Origin: Bacteroidales bacterium
Lineage (GTDB): Bacteria > Bacteroidota > Bacteroidia > Bacteroidales > Muribaculaceae
Assembly: GCA_015061005.1 (NCBI GenBank)
Contig: SUXJ01000005.1
Location: 131,057-195,056 of the forward strand
Reading direction: 5' to 3'
Length of the DNA stretch: 64,000 nucleotides
In this document: positions 1-8,789 of the stretch, in pieces
Layout: each line of letters begins with the position of its first letter
Numbering within the stretch: position 1 is the first letter of the stretch
Made by a program: the position numbers and the translations under genes
Notes under the pieces: generated by a model
What the model saw: only the letters and a program-made list of their open reading frames with translations
What the model was told of the DNA's origin: nothing
The model's database searches: none

Positions 1-1
1 A

Positions 2-175
2 ATCAAAGTTGCGGAAATTCACGATAACAATATTGGCAGGAACGCCGATGAATTGGTTCGCAAAATCGAGGCGGCACAATTTGTGGCAACACACGACGGT
101 CAGGTATGTCCCGCCAAGTGGGAAAAAGGTAAAGAAACCCTCAAACCCAGCATTGACCTCGTAGGCAAGATTTAA
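2..175 (+). CDS. ahpC: Alkyl hydroperoxide reductase subunit C, C-terminal end (partial)
   Basis: The window opens inside this gene; the last 57 codons are visible and end at a TAA. The visible part carries the VCPAKW segment that holds the resolving cysteine of typical 2-Cys peroxiredoxins, followed by the usual C-terminal tail. AhpC reduces hydrogen peroxide and organic hydroperoxides in the cytoplasm and is re-reduced by AhpF, whose gene starts 84 bases downstream on the same strand. The ahpC-ahpF order supports the call. The catalytic N-terminal half lies outside the window. Confidence 0.93.
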   Translation: MKVAEIHDNNIGRNADELVRKIEAAQFVATHDGQVCPAKWEKGKETLKPSIDLVGKI

Positions 176-259
176 TGCCTACATGCCCTTCACTCCTCAC
201 GAATGAAGAAATAGTGCAGGTGAATCAGTGTTCGTTACCCTCTTAAAATTTTAAATAAT

Positions 260-1804
260 ATGCTTGACCAAAATATTCTCGACCAAGTTAAGGGAGTTTT
301 CGGTTCTTTAGAAAATCGCTATGTTCTGAGTGTCAAATATGACTCGCAACGCGAAGAAGCAGAGGAATTTATCTCATTCTTGAATGACTTTGCCGGAACA
401 TCGGACAAACTCGAATGTCGTTATGAATCGATGAATACCGGAGAACTGAGTTTTTCTATATTGAAAGAGGGAAATGACACCGGAGTTTCCTTCCGCGGCA
501 TACCGGGCGGACACGAATTTACCTCCCTATTGTTGGCAATACTCAATGCGGATGGAAAAGGCAAGAACCTGCCCGACAAAGCCCTGCGCCGCCGCATAGA
601 ATCACTCCGAGGAAATACGGGACTGAGAACGTTCGTATCCCTGTCGTGTACCAACTGCCCTGACGTGGTTCAAGCTCTCAATGTAATAGCACTGCTCAAT
701 CAGTCGATAAGACATGAGACTATAGATGGGGCACTTTGGCCGGAAGAGGCGAAACGCCTGAATGTTCAGGCTGTGCCATCGGTATATGCCGGCGATACCC
801 TTATTCACGTAGGTCGCGGTTCATTGGGCGAGCTGATTGAAAAAATGGAATCGACATTCGGCAGCAACGCCGCCGGCGATTTCGCCGATGAGCCTATGAG
901 TTATGACGTGGTGGTTCTCGGCGGAGGTCCGGCCGGAGCATCGGCTGCAATCTATTCAGCTCGCAAGGGTCTGAAAGTGGCAGTGGTGGGCGAGCGCATT
1001 GGCGGACAAGTAAAAGACACCGTTGATATAGAGAATGTTATATCCGTACCTCACACCACCGGTGCACAACTTGCCGATTCGCTGCGCACACACATGAATC
1101 AGTATCCCATCGATATATTTGAAAATCGTAAAATCGACCGCACCGACCTGCTTGGTCAAGAGAAGCGCATAACGGTTTCGGGCGGGGAAACGTTTACAAC
1201 TCCGACAGTCATCATAGCTACGGGAGCGGGCTGGAGACGCCTCAACGTGAAGGGTGAAAGTGAATATATAGGCCGCGGAGTAGCGTTCTGCCCCCACTGC
1301 GACGGTCCATTTTATGCCGGCAAAGATGTGGCGGTTATCGGAGGAGGAAATTCGGGCATAGAAGCCGCCATTGACCTTGCAGGGATATGTCGCCATGTCA
1401 CCGTGATTGAATTTGCCGACAAACTCGCTGCCGACGAGGTTTTGCAGCAAAAAATTCGCAACCTTGGCAACGTCGAAATCCACACCTCATCGGAAACTAC
1501 CGAAGTGATAGGAAACGGCAAAAAAGTGACCGGCATCAAGGTGCGCAATCGCATCACCGGCGAGGAAACCGAGACACCACTTGACGGCATTTTCGTGCAA
1601 ATTGGCCTTACCGCCAATTCGTCACCATTTCGCGAACAATTGCAAACGACGCAATCGGGCGAAATAATTGTTGACACCTCATGTCGCACAAACATTGCCG
1701 GAGTTTATGCTGCAGGCGATGTAACAACCGTGCCCTACAAACAGATAGTTATAGCCATGGGCGAAGGCGCCAAAGCAGCACTCACGGCGTTCAAAGAAAG
1801 ATAA
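260..1804 (+). CDS. ahpF: Alkyl hydroperoxide reductase subunit F (AhpC reductase)
   Basis: 514 aa, normal length for AhpF. The N-terminal half is a double thioredoxin-like domain with a CTNC redox pair at residues 130-133. The C-terminal half is a thioredoxin-reductase-like flavoprotein: FAD-binding GGGPAGAS near residue 217, a second redox pair CPHC at 344-347, an NAD(P)-binding GGGNSG, and the C-terminal FAD motif GVYAAGDV. Electrons pass from NADH through FAD and CPHC to the N-terminal CTNC and then to AhpC. It follows ahpC by 84 bases and probably shares its transcript. A hairpin just downstream ends the unit. The ATG at 260 fits the start of the first thioredoxin fold. Confidence 0.96.
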   Translation: MLDQNILDQVKGVFGSLENRYVLSVKYDSQREEAEEFISFLNDFAGTSDKLECRYESMNTGELSFSILKEGNDTGVSFRGIPGGHEFTSLLLAILNADGKGKNLPDKALRRRIESLRGNTGLRTFVSLSCTNCPDVVQALNVIALLNQSIRHETIDGALWPEEAKRLNVQAVPSVYAGDTLIHVGRGSLGELIEKMESTFGSNAAGDFADEPMSYDVVVLGGGPAGASAAIYSARKGLKVAVVGERIGGQVKDTVDIENVISVPHTTGAQLADSLRTHMNQYPIDIFENRKIDRTDLLGQEKRITVSGGETFTTPTVIIATGAGWRRLNVKGESEYIGRGVAFCPHCDGPFYAGKDVAVIGGGNSGIEAAIDLAGICRHVTVIEFADKLAADEVLQQKIRNLGNVEIHTSSETTEVIGNGKKVTGIKVRNRITGEETETPLDGIFVQIGLTANSSPFREQLQTTQSGEIIVDTSCRTNIAGVYAAGDVTTVPYKQIVIAMGEGAKAALTAFKER

Positions 1805-1829
1805 AATCATAAGTTTTTTCATAGTGATT

Positions 1830-1865
1830 GAAGCGAGTTGGCGCAATGCGGCGGCTCGCTTCTTT
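1830..1865 (+). terminator. Hairpin after ahpF
   Basis: An 8-bp perfect stem (GAAGCGAG with CTCGCTTC) sits 26 bases past the ahpF stop. There is no strong T run, so it may be only a transcript-end hairpin. Confidence 0.5.
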
Positions 1866-1947
1866 GAAGTTTAATGGCATACGGTTAGAATGAACACAAC
1901 GAGAGTCAAAACACATTACACTCATAAACGGTTTGATAATCAGGCGA

Positions 1948-1979
1948 TTTGCGCGACTGATAAATAATTCGTAAATTTG
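1948..1979 (+). promoter_or_regulatory. Bacteroidetes-type promoter of ileS
   Basis: TTTG at 1948-1951 and TAAATTTG at 1972-1979, spaced by 20 bases, match the -33/-7 pattern of the Bacteroidetes primary sigma factor. Transcription should begin near 1985. That excludes the upstream TTG at 1977 as the ileS start and favours the ATG at 2001. Confidence 0.75.
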
Positions 1980-2000
1980 CGCGTAAATATTATTATAGCA

Positions 2001-5000
2001 ATGAAATTCAACGAATATAAGACTCCCGATATGGTTGGAGTCAACAAGGAAATCTTGGAGCGCTGGAATGGTATCGGCCTGTTTGAGCGCAGCATAAAGG
2101 AGCGTGCCGGTAGCCCCTCGTTTGTGTTTTATGAAGGACCGCCTTCTGCCAACGGTCACCCGGGTATTCACCACGTCTTGGCACGCACGATTAAAGATAT
2201 TGTTTGCCGATATAAGACGATGCAGGGTTTCCGAGTTGACCGTAAGGCCGGCTGGGACACTCACGGTCTTCCCGTAGAATTGGGCGTTGAAAAGACCTTG
2301 GGAATCACCAAGGAAGACATCGGCAAGAAAATTTCGGTTGATGAGTATAACTCAGCATGCCGCAGAGAGGTGATGAAGTATACCGATGAGTGGGAACACT
2401 TGACTTCGCTGATGGGTTACTGGGTTGATATGACCGACCCATATATTACTTACGACAATCGCTATATCGAGTCTGTATGGTGGCTCTTGAAAGAGGTTTA
2501 CAAGAAAGATTTGCTCTATAAGGGCTATACTATTCAGCCCTATTCGCCGGCAGCCGGCACCGGTTTGAGTTCTCACGAGCTGAACCAGCCCGGTTGTTAT
2601 CGCGACGTCAAAGATACCACGTGCATTGCACAGTTCACGTGCACAGACCCGATTGAAAGCATGAAGGGCTGGGGCACTGCGAGCTTCCTTGCATGGACCA
2701 CCACCCCATGGACCTTGCCAAGTAATACGGCACTTTGCGTAGGTCCGCAGATTGATTATTGCATTGTTCGCACCTATAACCCGTATAGCGGCGAGAAGGT
2801 TACTTGCGTAGTGGCTGAAGCACTGCTCAATTCAGTTTTCAATGCCAAAGGTGCCGAACAAGACTTGGAAGCATATCAGAAGGGCGATAAGATAGTGCCT
2901 TGGCAAGTTGTGGATAAAGTGAAAGGCGAAGAACTTGTCGGACTTCACTATGAGCAACTCTTCCCGTGGGTAAATCCCGGTGAGGGCGCATTCCGCGTTA
3001 TTCCGGGCGACTACGTAACGACCGATGACGGTACGGGCATTGTTCACATTGCCGGCACCTTTGGTGCAGATGACTTGCGAGTTAGTCGTGCTGCCGGCGT
3101 TCCTCCGCTTCACCTGACAGACCGCGACGGCAATATCCGCCCGATGGTAGATCTGAAAGGTCGCTTCTTCGTTATCGAAGACCTTGATCCGGAGTTTGTG
3201 AAGAATAATGTTGACACGGAAGCATACGGCGAATTTGCCGGTCGCTACGTTAAAAATGCCTATGATTCATCAGCTACCGATGAGACCGAGACGCTCGACG
3301 TTAGCTTGTGTATGTGGTTAAAACAGCGCGGATTGGCTTTCAAGATTGAAAAGCATACTCACAACTATCCACACTGTTGGCGCACAGACAAACCGGTGCT
3401 TTACTATCCGCTTGATTCATGGTTTATCCGTTCCACAGCGGTCAGAGAGCAACTGATGGCAGCCAATGAGGGCATTCAATGGAAACCGACATCAACCGGC
3501 AGCGGTCGCTTCGGAAAATGGCTTGAAAATCTTCAGGATTGGAATCTGAGCCGCAGCCGCTATTGGGGCACTCCCCTGCCTATTTGGCGCACTGAAGATG
3601 CACGCGAAGAAATATGTATCGGCTCAGTCGAAGAGCTCAGCAATGAGATAGATAAGTCTGTTGCTGCGGGCTTCATGAAAGAAAATCCGCTGACAGCCAA
3701 AGGTTTTCAGCCCGGAGTTTACACGAAAGAAAACTACGAAAAAATAGACCTTCATCGTCCATACGTTGACGACATCATCTTGGTTAGTCCCTCGGGAAAG
3801 ATGATGAAGAGAGAATTGGACTTGATTGACGTATGGTTTGACTCGGGTGCGATGCCGTTTGCTCAGCAACACTATCCGTTTGAAAATAAGGAAGCGGTTG
3901 ATAACGGCTCGGTATTTCCTGCCGACTTCATTGCAGAGGGCGTGGATCAAACTCGCGGATGGTTCTTCACGCTTCATGCAATCAGCGGCATGGTTAAGAA
4001 CTCAGTAGCTTACAAGGCCGTTATTTCAAACGGCTTGGTTCTCGACAAATTCGGCAATAAGATGAGTAAGCGATTGGGTAATGCCGTTGACCCCTTCCAA
4101 ACAATTGAGAAATACGGCTCCGATCCGCTGCGCTGGTACATGATTTCCAACTCCTCACCGTGGGATAATCTGAAATTTGATGAAGCCGGCGTCACTGAAA
4201 CCGCACGTAAGTTCTTTGCAACTCTGTTTAATACTTATTCATTCTTTGCACGTTATGCCAACGTTGACGGTTTTGACCCGAAGGCAGAGAAAATAGCAGT
4301 CAGCGACCGCCCGGAAATTGACCGCTGGGCAATTTCAAGGCTCAACACACTTGTGGCAACAGTGCAGAGCAACCTCGACAACTATGAACTGACCCCTGCC
4401 ACACGCGCCATTGCCGAGTTCGTTGACGAACTCAGTAACTGGTATGTTCGCCTGAACCGCTCACGCTACTGGGGCAAGGAAATGACTGCCGATAAACTTG
4501 CAGCCTATCAGACACTGTATGAATGCCTGAACACAGTGAGTCTGCTCATGGCTCCCATGGCACCGTTCTATGCTGACCGCTTATGGCTCGACTTGAATCC
4601 CGGAGCCGGCGACTCCATCCATTTGCAACTTCAACCGAAAGCAGATGAGTCACTGATTGATAAAGCCCTTGAAGATCGCATGGCACTTGCACAGCAAGTC
4701 ACATCGATGGTATTGGCATTGCGCAGAAAAGCCAATCAAAAGGTTCGCCAGCCGCTTGGCAAGTTGATGATGCCACTCGTTGATGAATCTCAGCGCGCCA
4801 TGATAACTCCGATTATACCGTTGATACTCAACGAAGTAAACGTTAAGGAGTTGCAGCTTTTGGATCCGTCGGAAACGGTGTTGGTAAAGCGCGTAAAACC
4901 TGACTTCAAGAAACTCGGACCCGTTTTCGGCAAACAGATGAAGCAAGTGGCAGCCGCAGTTCAAGCCATGACTCAAAGTCAAATTATTGAACTCGAACGC

Positions 5001-5411
5001 AACGGCGCAATTGAGTTGACACTTGCCGACGGCACTGCAGCTCGCGTCACCTCCGATACCGTCGACATCTTCTCAGAGGACATACCGGGCTGGCTCGTGG
5101 CAAATGAAGGCACGGTTACAGTGGCCTTGGACATCACCGTGACCGACGAGCTGCGCAGCGAAGGCATGGCACGCGAACTCGTTAACCGCATCCAAAATAT
5201 TCGCAAGGGACGCGATTACAACATTACAGACCACATAAACGTTGTAATTCAAGATGTTGCTGAAGTGAAAGAAGCACTTGCAGGCTTTGGTGATTACGTT
5301 GCGTCACAAGTGCTTGCCGACTCCATCACCACATCGAATACCCTTACAGAAAATGATGATACGCTTGACATTGACGGCTTGAAAGTAAACATCAGCATAG
5401 AAAAAGCATAA
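2001..5411 (+). CDS. ileS: Isoleucine--tRNA ligase
   Basis: 1136 aa from the ATG at 2001. A class I aminoacyl-tRNA synthetase that charges tRNA-Ile. The HIGH-type motif appears as GHPGIHH near residue 53, followed by RTIKDIVCRYKTM. A large editing (CP1) domain occupies roughly residues 180-640 and the KMSKS loop appears as KMSKR near residue 688. An anticodon-binding domain follows, then a long C-terminal extension. The length and motif spelling fit the longer IleRS lineage rather than the roughly 940-aa E. coli type (family knowledge, not tested here). An in-frame TTG at 1977 lies inside the promoter and is rejected. The DksA-like gene follows after 5 bases, so ileS heads the operon. Confidence 0.97.
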   Translation: MKFNEYKTPDMVGVNKEILERWNGIGLFERSIKERAGSPSFVFYEGPPSANGHPGIHHVLARTIKDIVCRYKTMQGFRVDRKAGWDTHGLPVELGVEKTLGITKEDIGKKISVDEYNSACRREVMKYTDEWEHLTSLMGYWVDMTDPYITYDNRYIESVWWLLKEVYKKDLLYKGYTIQPYSPAAGTGLSSHELNQPGCYRDVKDTTCIAQFTCTDPIESMKGWGTASFLAWTTTPWTLPSNTALCVGPQIDYCIVRTYNPYSGEKVTCVVAEALLNSVFNAKGAEQDLEAYQKGDKIVPWQVVDKVKGEELVGLHYEQLFPWVNPGEGAFRVIPGDYVTTDDGTGIVHIAGTFGADDLRVSRAAGVPPLHLTDRDGNIRPMVDLKGRFFVIEDLDPEFVKNNVDTEAYGEFAGRYVKNAYDSSATDETETLDVSLCMWLKQRGLAFKIEKHTHNYPHCWRTDKPVLYYPLDSWFIRSTAVREQLMAANEGIQWKPTSTGSGRFGKWLENLQDWNLSRSRYWGTPLPIWRTEDAREEICIGSVEELSNEIDKSVAAGFMKENPLTAKGFQPGVYTKENYEKIDLHRPYVDDIILVSPSGKMMKRELDLIDVWFDSGAMPFAQQHYPFENKEAVDNGSVFPADFIAEGVDQTRGWFFTLHAISGMVKNSVAYKAVISNGLVLDKFGNKMSKRLGNAVDPFQTIEKYGSDPLRWYMISNSSPWDNLKFDEAGVTETARKFFATLFNTYSFFARYANVDGFDPKAEKIAVSDRPEIDRWAISRLNTLVATVQSNLDNYELTPATRAIAEFVDELSNWYVRLNRSRYWGKEMTADKLAAYQTLYECLNTVSLLMAPMAPFYADRLWLDLNPGAGDSIHLQLQPKADESLIDKALEDRMALAQQVTSMVLALRRKANQKVRQPLGKLMMPLVDESQRAMITPIIPLILNEVNVKELQLLDPSETVLVKRVKPDFKKLGPVFGKQMKQVAAAVQAMTQSQIIELERNGAIELTLADGTAARVTSDTVDIFSEDIPGWLVANEGTVTVALDITVTDELRSEGMARELVNRIQNIRKGRDYNITDHINVVIQDVAEVKEALAGFGDYVASQVLADSITTSNTLTENDDTLDIDGLKVNISIEKA

Positions 5412-5416
5412 GAGCA

Positions 5417-5791
5417 ATGACTGAAGAAAAACTGAGATATTCCGAAGAGGAACTTCAAGAATTCAAGCAATTGATTCTTGAAAAACTGGCTACGGCACAA
5501 GCTCAATACGACAATTTGCGCTCCAGTATAGTGGCAACATCCGGCAACGACACTGCCGACACCTCGCGTTCATTCAAAACCCATGAAGAAGCAGCGTCAG
5601 TGCTTGGCAAAGAAGAGACGGCACAACTATGTGAACGTCAGCGCAAATTCATCGGCCACTTGCAAGCCGCATTGGTGCGAATTGAAAACGGCACTTACGG
5701 AATATGCAGAGCCACAGGTAAACTCATTCCCAAGGAACGACTTCGCGCCGTACCCCATGCAACATTGAGCATCGATGCAAAACAAGGCTAA
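5417..5791 (+). CDS. DksA/TraR-family regulator with degenerate zinc finger
   Basis: 124 aa. An N-terminal coiled-coil region (about residues 8-95, rich in Glu, Gln and Lys) is followed by the family signature LVRIENGTYGICRATGKLI around residues 86-104. DksA proteins bind the RNA polymerase secondary channel and modulate transcription. Here only one cysteine of the four-Cys zinc finger is left (GICRATGK), a form I recall as common in Bacteroidetes homologues, so the fold probably holds without zinc. It starts 5 bases after ileS and overlaps the lspA start by 17 bases, which points to translational coupling. Confidence 0.85.
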   Translation: MTEEKLRYSEEELQEFKQLILEKLATAQAQYDNLRSSIVATSGNDTADTSRSFKTHEEAASVLGKEETAQLCERQRKFIGHLQAALVRIENGTYGICRATGKLIPKERLRAVPHATLSIDAKQG

Positions 5792-6398
5792 AAAAGCTGC
5801 TTGGATATCCGCCGCGGTGATTTTACTGATCATCTTGGCGGATCAAGCATTGAAAATCCACGTAAAGACAACGTTCTATCTCGGCGAACACGTTGACATC
5901 ACATCGTGGTTCAAGTTGCTCTACGTTCAAAATCCGGGCATGGCATTCGGATGGAGTTTGGGCAATAAGTTACTTCTCACATTGCTTCGACTCGTTGCCA
6001 CGGTGTTTGGCTTTTGGTATTTATCGCGCATACTTAAACGCGAAAAACTATCGATCGGACTGTGCGTATCAGTTGCTCTGATACTTGCCGGCGCCATTGG
6101 TAACTTGATAGACTGCATTTTCTACGGAGTCATATTCGATAACCCCATGCCTCCGGCTACCGCCACCCTCTTTCCCGCCTCCGGCGGATATGCTTCGCTA
6201 TTTCACGGCCAAGTGGTCGATATGCTTTATTTTCCTCTATTTTCATTCCATTGGCCGGACTGGATGCCACTGATAGGCGGTAATTACTTTGAATTCTTCC
6301 ACCCGATATTTAACATTGCAGATTCAGCGGTTACTGTCGGAGTTTTGCTTTTAATATTCTTTTATTCCGGGCAACTCAGCCTTAAAAAAGAAGAATAA
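5775..6398 (+). CDS. lspA: Lipoprotein signal peptidase (signal peptidase II)
   Basis: 207 aa, longer than the 164-aa E. coli enzyme. LspA cleaves the signal peptide of prolipoproteins in the inner membrane after diacylglyceryl transfer to the lipobox cysteine. Four membrane segments are visible. The catalytic aspartates lie in AIGNLIDCIFYG and FNIADSAVTVG. The extra length sits in the periplasmic loop between them (about residues 120-165). The gene overlaps the end of the DksA-like gene by 17 bases and is followed after 6 bases by a lipoprotein gene. The window encodes several predicted lipoproteins that would need this enzyme. Confidence 0.95.
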   Translation: MQNKAKKAAWISAAVILLIILADQALKIHVKTTFYLGEHVDITSWFKLLYVQNPGMAFGWSLGNKLLLTLLRLVATVFGFWYLSRILKREKLSIGLCVSVALILAGAIGNLIDCIFYGVIFDNPMPPATATLFPASGGYASLFHGQVVDMLYFPLFSFHWPDWMPLIGGNYFEFFHPIFNIADSAVTVGVLLLIFFYSGQLSLKKEE

Positions 6399-6404
6399 AC
6401 CAGC

Positions 6405-7202
6405 ATGAAGATATTGCCATTGCTCACGTGTATGTGCTTGCTGCTGTTCGGCGCATGCAAACCCACACCCGAAACGGTGCTTGAAGAAAAGGCAATGGCA
6501 TATCTGCTTTCAGACTTGGAATTGGCCAACGCCATGAGCGAAAGTCAAAGTCTCGGTGCATTTCATAATGATTCACTTCGACTTGCACTTCGCAGTTCCG
6601 TGCTTGCCAAACATGGCATTAACGAAGCCACTCTCGATTCGTGTCTGCGCTGGTATGGCGCACACCTCCCGGAGTATATGAAGGTAATTGATTTGGCTGA
6701 TTCTATTCTCAGCGATACATTGCAGGCATTCATAGCTGATGAAAACACAAAAATAAAACTCGCCGCCGGCGATTCGCTAAATATATGGCCACACGCCCCG
6801 TCGGCAGTATTTGCAAGAACACAACCTACCGACTTCATAACGTTTGAAATTGCGGCCGACTCTACGTGGAAGCGCGGCGATATGTTCACCCTGCGCATGG
6901 CATCAGACAATACCATGTCGGAACTGAAAGCAACCCTTGTTGTTGACTATCAAAATCGCCAACGTACCACCGATGCCGTTACTTCAACACTCAATCCCGG
7001 CAATAAACGCAGACTTGAGGTGAAATTGCAACTTGATAGTAACATAAGTGCACAAAGAATCTACGGATATATCCAACTATCGCCCAAGCAAGGTGAACGC
7101 GCCTTTATTGACAGCATCAAACTCATGCGCACAAGATTGGTAGTAACAGACTATAACAAATATCGCCGTCAAACACACCGCATCACTCGCAATGAAAGAT
7201 AA
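6405..7202 (+). CDS. DUF4296 lipoprotein
   Basis: 265 aa. An N-terminal lipoprotein signal ends in LLFGACK (lipobox cysteine near residue 18). The stretch VLEEKAMAYLLSDLELANAM and the following helical region match the DUF4296 family, which I recall often sits next to lspA in Bacteroidales. Function is unknown. No acidic run follows the cysteine, so a periplasm-facing outer-membrane anchor is likelier than surface display (inference). It follows lspA by 6 bases in the same operon and overlaps the next small ORF by 11 bases. Confidence 0.75.
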   Translation: MKILPLLTCMCLLLFGACKPTPETVLEEKAMAYLLSDLELANAMSESQSLGAFHNDSLRLALRSSVLAKHGINEATLDSCLRWYGAHLPEYMKVIDLADSILSDTLQAFIADENTKIKLAAGDSLNIWPHAPSAVFARTQPTDFITFEIAADSTWKRGDMFTLRMASDNTMSELKATLVVDYQNRQRTTDAVTSTLNPGNKRRLEVKLQLDSNISAQRIYGYIQLSPKQGERAFIDSIKLMRTRLVVTDYNKYRRQTHRITRNER

Positions 7203-7383
7203 GCGCATACTTTTGAGGGGAATCATCGACAACGAAGGTAAAAGAAAAATGCGCCCGGTTATAGTAACGCTCAATGCAGATGACCGAGTTATCAAATATG
7301 AATTTTTAGACGGCCACGAACCTCACTCCACCACATTCGAACCAACTCGACTGCTCGACATTCAGCAAGGGAAAATGGTGTGA
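7192..7383 (+). CDS. Small hypothetical protein (63 aa)
   Basis: 63 aa, no signal peptide, no membrane segment and no motif I recognise. The sequence is moderately basic at the start (MKDKRILLRG) and contains a strand-rich core (PVIVTLNADDRVIKYEFLDG). Its ATG lies inside the last codons of the DUF4296 gene (11-base overlap), the arrangement expected for a coupled last gene of the ileS-lspA operon. The reading frame stays open with ordinary codon use. It could instead be a chance ORF; the overlap and composition make me lean towards a real gene. Confidence 0.5.
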   Translation: MKDKRILLRGIIDNEGKRKMRPVIVTLNADDRVIKYEFLDGHEPHSTTFEPTRLLDIQQGKMV

Positions 7384-7424
7384 TCCTTTCTCTATTCTTC
7401 GTCGCATCAATAGCCGTGAATTGA

Positions 7425-7790
7425 TGCTTTTTTTGTGTTGAAAAGGTGTTGAAAAGCGGTTAATAACAGTGTTGAAACCGGGTTGAAAATGTAGATAATC
7501 TGGAGAGGAAAAAAGTTGTTGAAAATAATTAACAAGAAATTAAGAGGTTTTCTACGCTGAAAGTCGGATAAATTTATTAACTTTGTGCGTTGTTAACATA
7601 GTGTTGATAACCTTACCTATTGTTTGATTTACAGATGATTGAAGTGTTGATAAGCGTTTGAAAACCGTTGATAATCATTGATAAGTCAAAAAATCAAGGT
7701 TTCAGCTGAAAAGTTATCATCGTAATTAACAGGTATTGTTCTTTTTTTATTTAAATTCTTTTTAAAAGAAACTTACTAAAAAATAAAAAA
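7425..7790. other. Candidate chromosomal replication origin (oriC)
   Basis: This is the only gene-free stretch over 300 bases in the window (7384-7791). It holds nine 9-mers, all on the + strand, close to the reverse complement of the DnaA box: TGTTGAAAA at 7436, 7447 and 7517; TGTTGATAA at 7602 and 7645; one-mismatch forms at 7470, 7481, 7666 and 7676. TGTTGATAA differs from the classical TGTGGATAA at one position. A strongly AT-rich tract (7736-7790) follows and could be the unwinding element. G/C skew on the + strand switches from C-rich to G-rich across this region whatever the gene orientation. A perfect parS lies 32 kb to the right. dnaA itself is not in the window. Confidence 0.7.
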
Positions 7791-7791
7791 C

Positions 7792-8727
7792 ATGAGCCGA
7801 AAAGAAGAGCTTATAGAAAAAATAGAGCGCTTGAAAAAGGAGCGTAATGCAGTGATTCTCGCTCATTACTATACTCGAGCAGAAATACAAGATCTTGCCG
7901 ATTATATAGGAGACTCTTTGGCTCTTGCTCAGATAGCATCAAAATTGGAGCAGCCTGTAATGGTTATGTGTGGCGTTAACTTTATGGGCGAAACAGCCAA
8001 GATACTATGTCCGGACAAGACTGTTCTTCTGCCCGATATGGAGGCGGGATGTTCGTTGGCCGACAGTTGTCCGGCTGATAAGTTTGAAGAGTTCATAAAG
8101 GCACATCCAGACCACACGGTTATTTCTTATGTTAACACTTCGGCAGAAGTGAAAGCATTGAGCGACATACTGGTCACCTCGGGCAATGCTCGCAAAATAG
8201 TTGATTCACTTCCGGAGTATGAAAAAATAATTTTCGGTCCTGACAGAAATCTCGGAAACTATATAAATTCAGTTAGCGGCAGAAATATGGTGCTTTGGGA
8301 CGGTGCATGTCATGTTCATGAGCAATTTTCGGCCGAGAAGTTGGCAGAACTTAAAAAGGAATATCCGACAGCTAAAGTTTTGGCACATCCGGAGTGTAAG
8401 AAGCCATTGTTATTGATGGCTGACGTTGTAGGCTCAACAGCAGCACTGCTGAAAGCAGCAACTGAGGCACCCGATGGTTCGGAATTTATTGTAGTTACCG
8501 AGAGTGGCATATTGCATGAAATGCGTAAGCTCTGTCCCGGAAAGACATTTATACCGGCTCCTCCGTTGGACAGCACCTGCGGCTGTAATGATTGTGCTTA
8601 TATGAAGCTTAACACTCTTGAAAAGCTTGCTTCATGTTTGGAAAATATGGCTCCGGAAGTCAAAGTGGATTCAGAAGTTGCAGAGAAAGCACGTAAGCCG
8701 ATAGAGAGAATGTTGAAACTGAGTTAA
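7792..8727 (+). CDS. nadA: Quinolinate synthase
   Basis: 311 aa, normal length. NadA condenses iminoaspartate with dihydroxyacetone phosphate to quinolinate in de novo NAD synthesis and carries a [4Fe-4S] cluster. Visible signatures are NAVILAHYYTRAEIQDLADY near the start, MCGVNFMGETAKIL, DMEAGCSLADSCP, the WDGACHVHEQF segment and the C-terminal CGCNDCAYMKLN. Cluster cysteines are expected in the MCGV, ADVVGST-proximal and CGCNDC regions. nadB and nadC are not in the window. The ATG at 7792 follows the AT-rich flank of the candidate origin directly, so the promoter must lie within that region. Confidence 0.96.
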   Translation: MSRKEELIEKIERLKKERNAVILAHYYTRAEIQDLADYIGDSLALAQIASKLEQPVMVMCGVNFMGETAKILCPDKTVLLPDMEAGCSLADSCPADKFEEFIKAHPDHTVISYVNTSAEVKALSDILVTSGNARKIVDSLPEYEKIIFGPDRNLGNYINSVSGRNMVLWDGACHVHEQFSAEKLAELKKEYPTAKVLAHPECKKPLLLMADVVGSTAALLKAATEAPDGSEFIVVTESGILHEMRKLCPGKTFIPAPPLDSTCGCNDCAYMKLNTLEKLASCLENMAPEVKVDSEVAEKARKPIERMLKLS

Positions 8728-8789
8728 AACTTTATGATGTGAACAGGCATTATATATAAAGATATACGAATAACAAAAAATTAAATATA

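Noticed and set aside
956..1483. Open minus-strand frame of 175 codons inside ahpF
   Set aside because: It lies wholly within ahpF, which has full motif support, and its translation shows no family pattern.
1977..2000. TTG start eight codons upstream of the ileS ATG
   Set aside because: It lies within the -7 box, upstream of the predicted transcription start.
5775..5791. Overlap of the DksA-like gene and lspA as a frameshift
   Set aside because: Both proteins are complete with their own family motifs; the overlap is ordinary coupling.
7384..7791. The repeat-rich gap as a CRISPR array or small RNA gene
   Set aside because: The repeats are 9-mers with irregular spacing, without spacers of constant length, and no promoter-terminator pair is visible.
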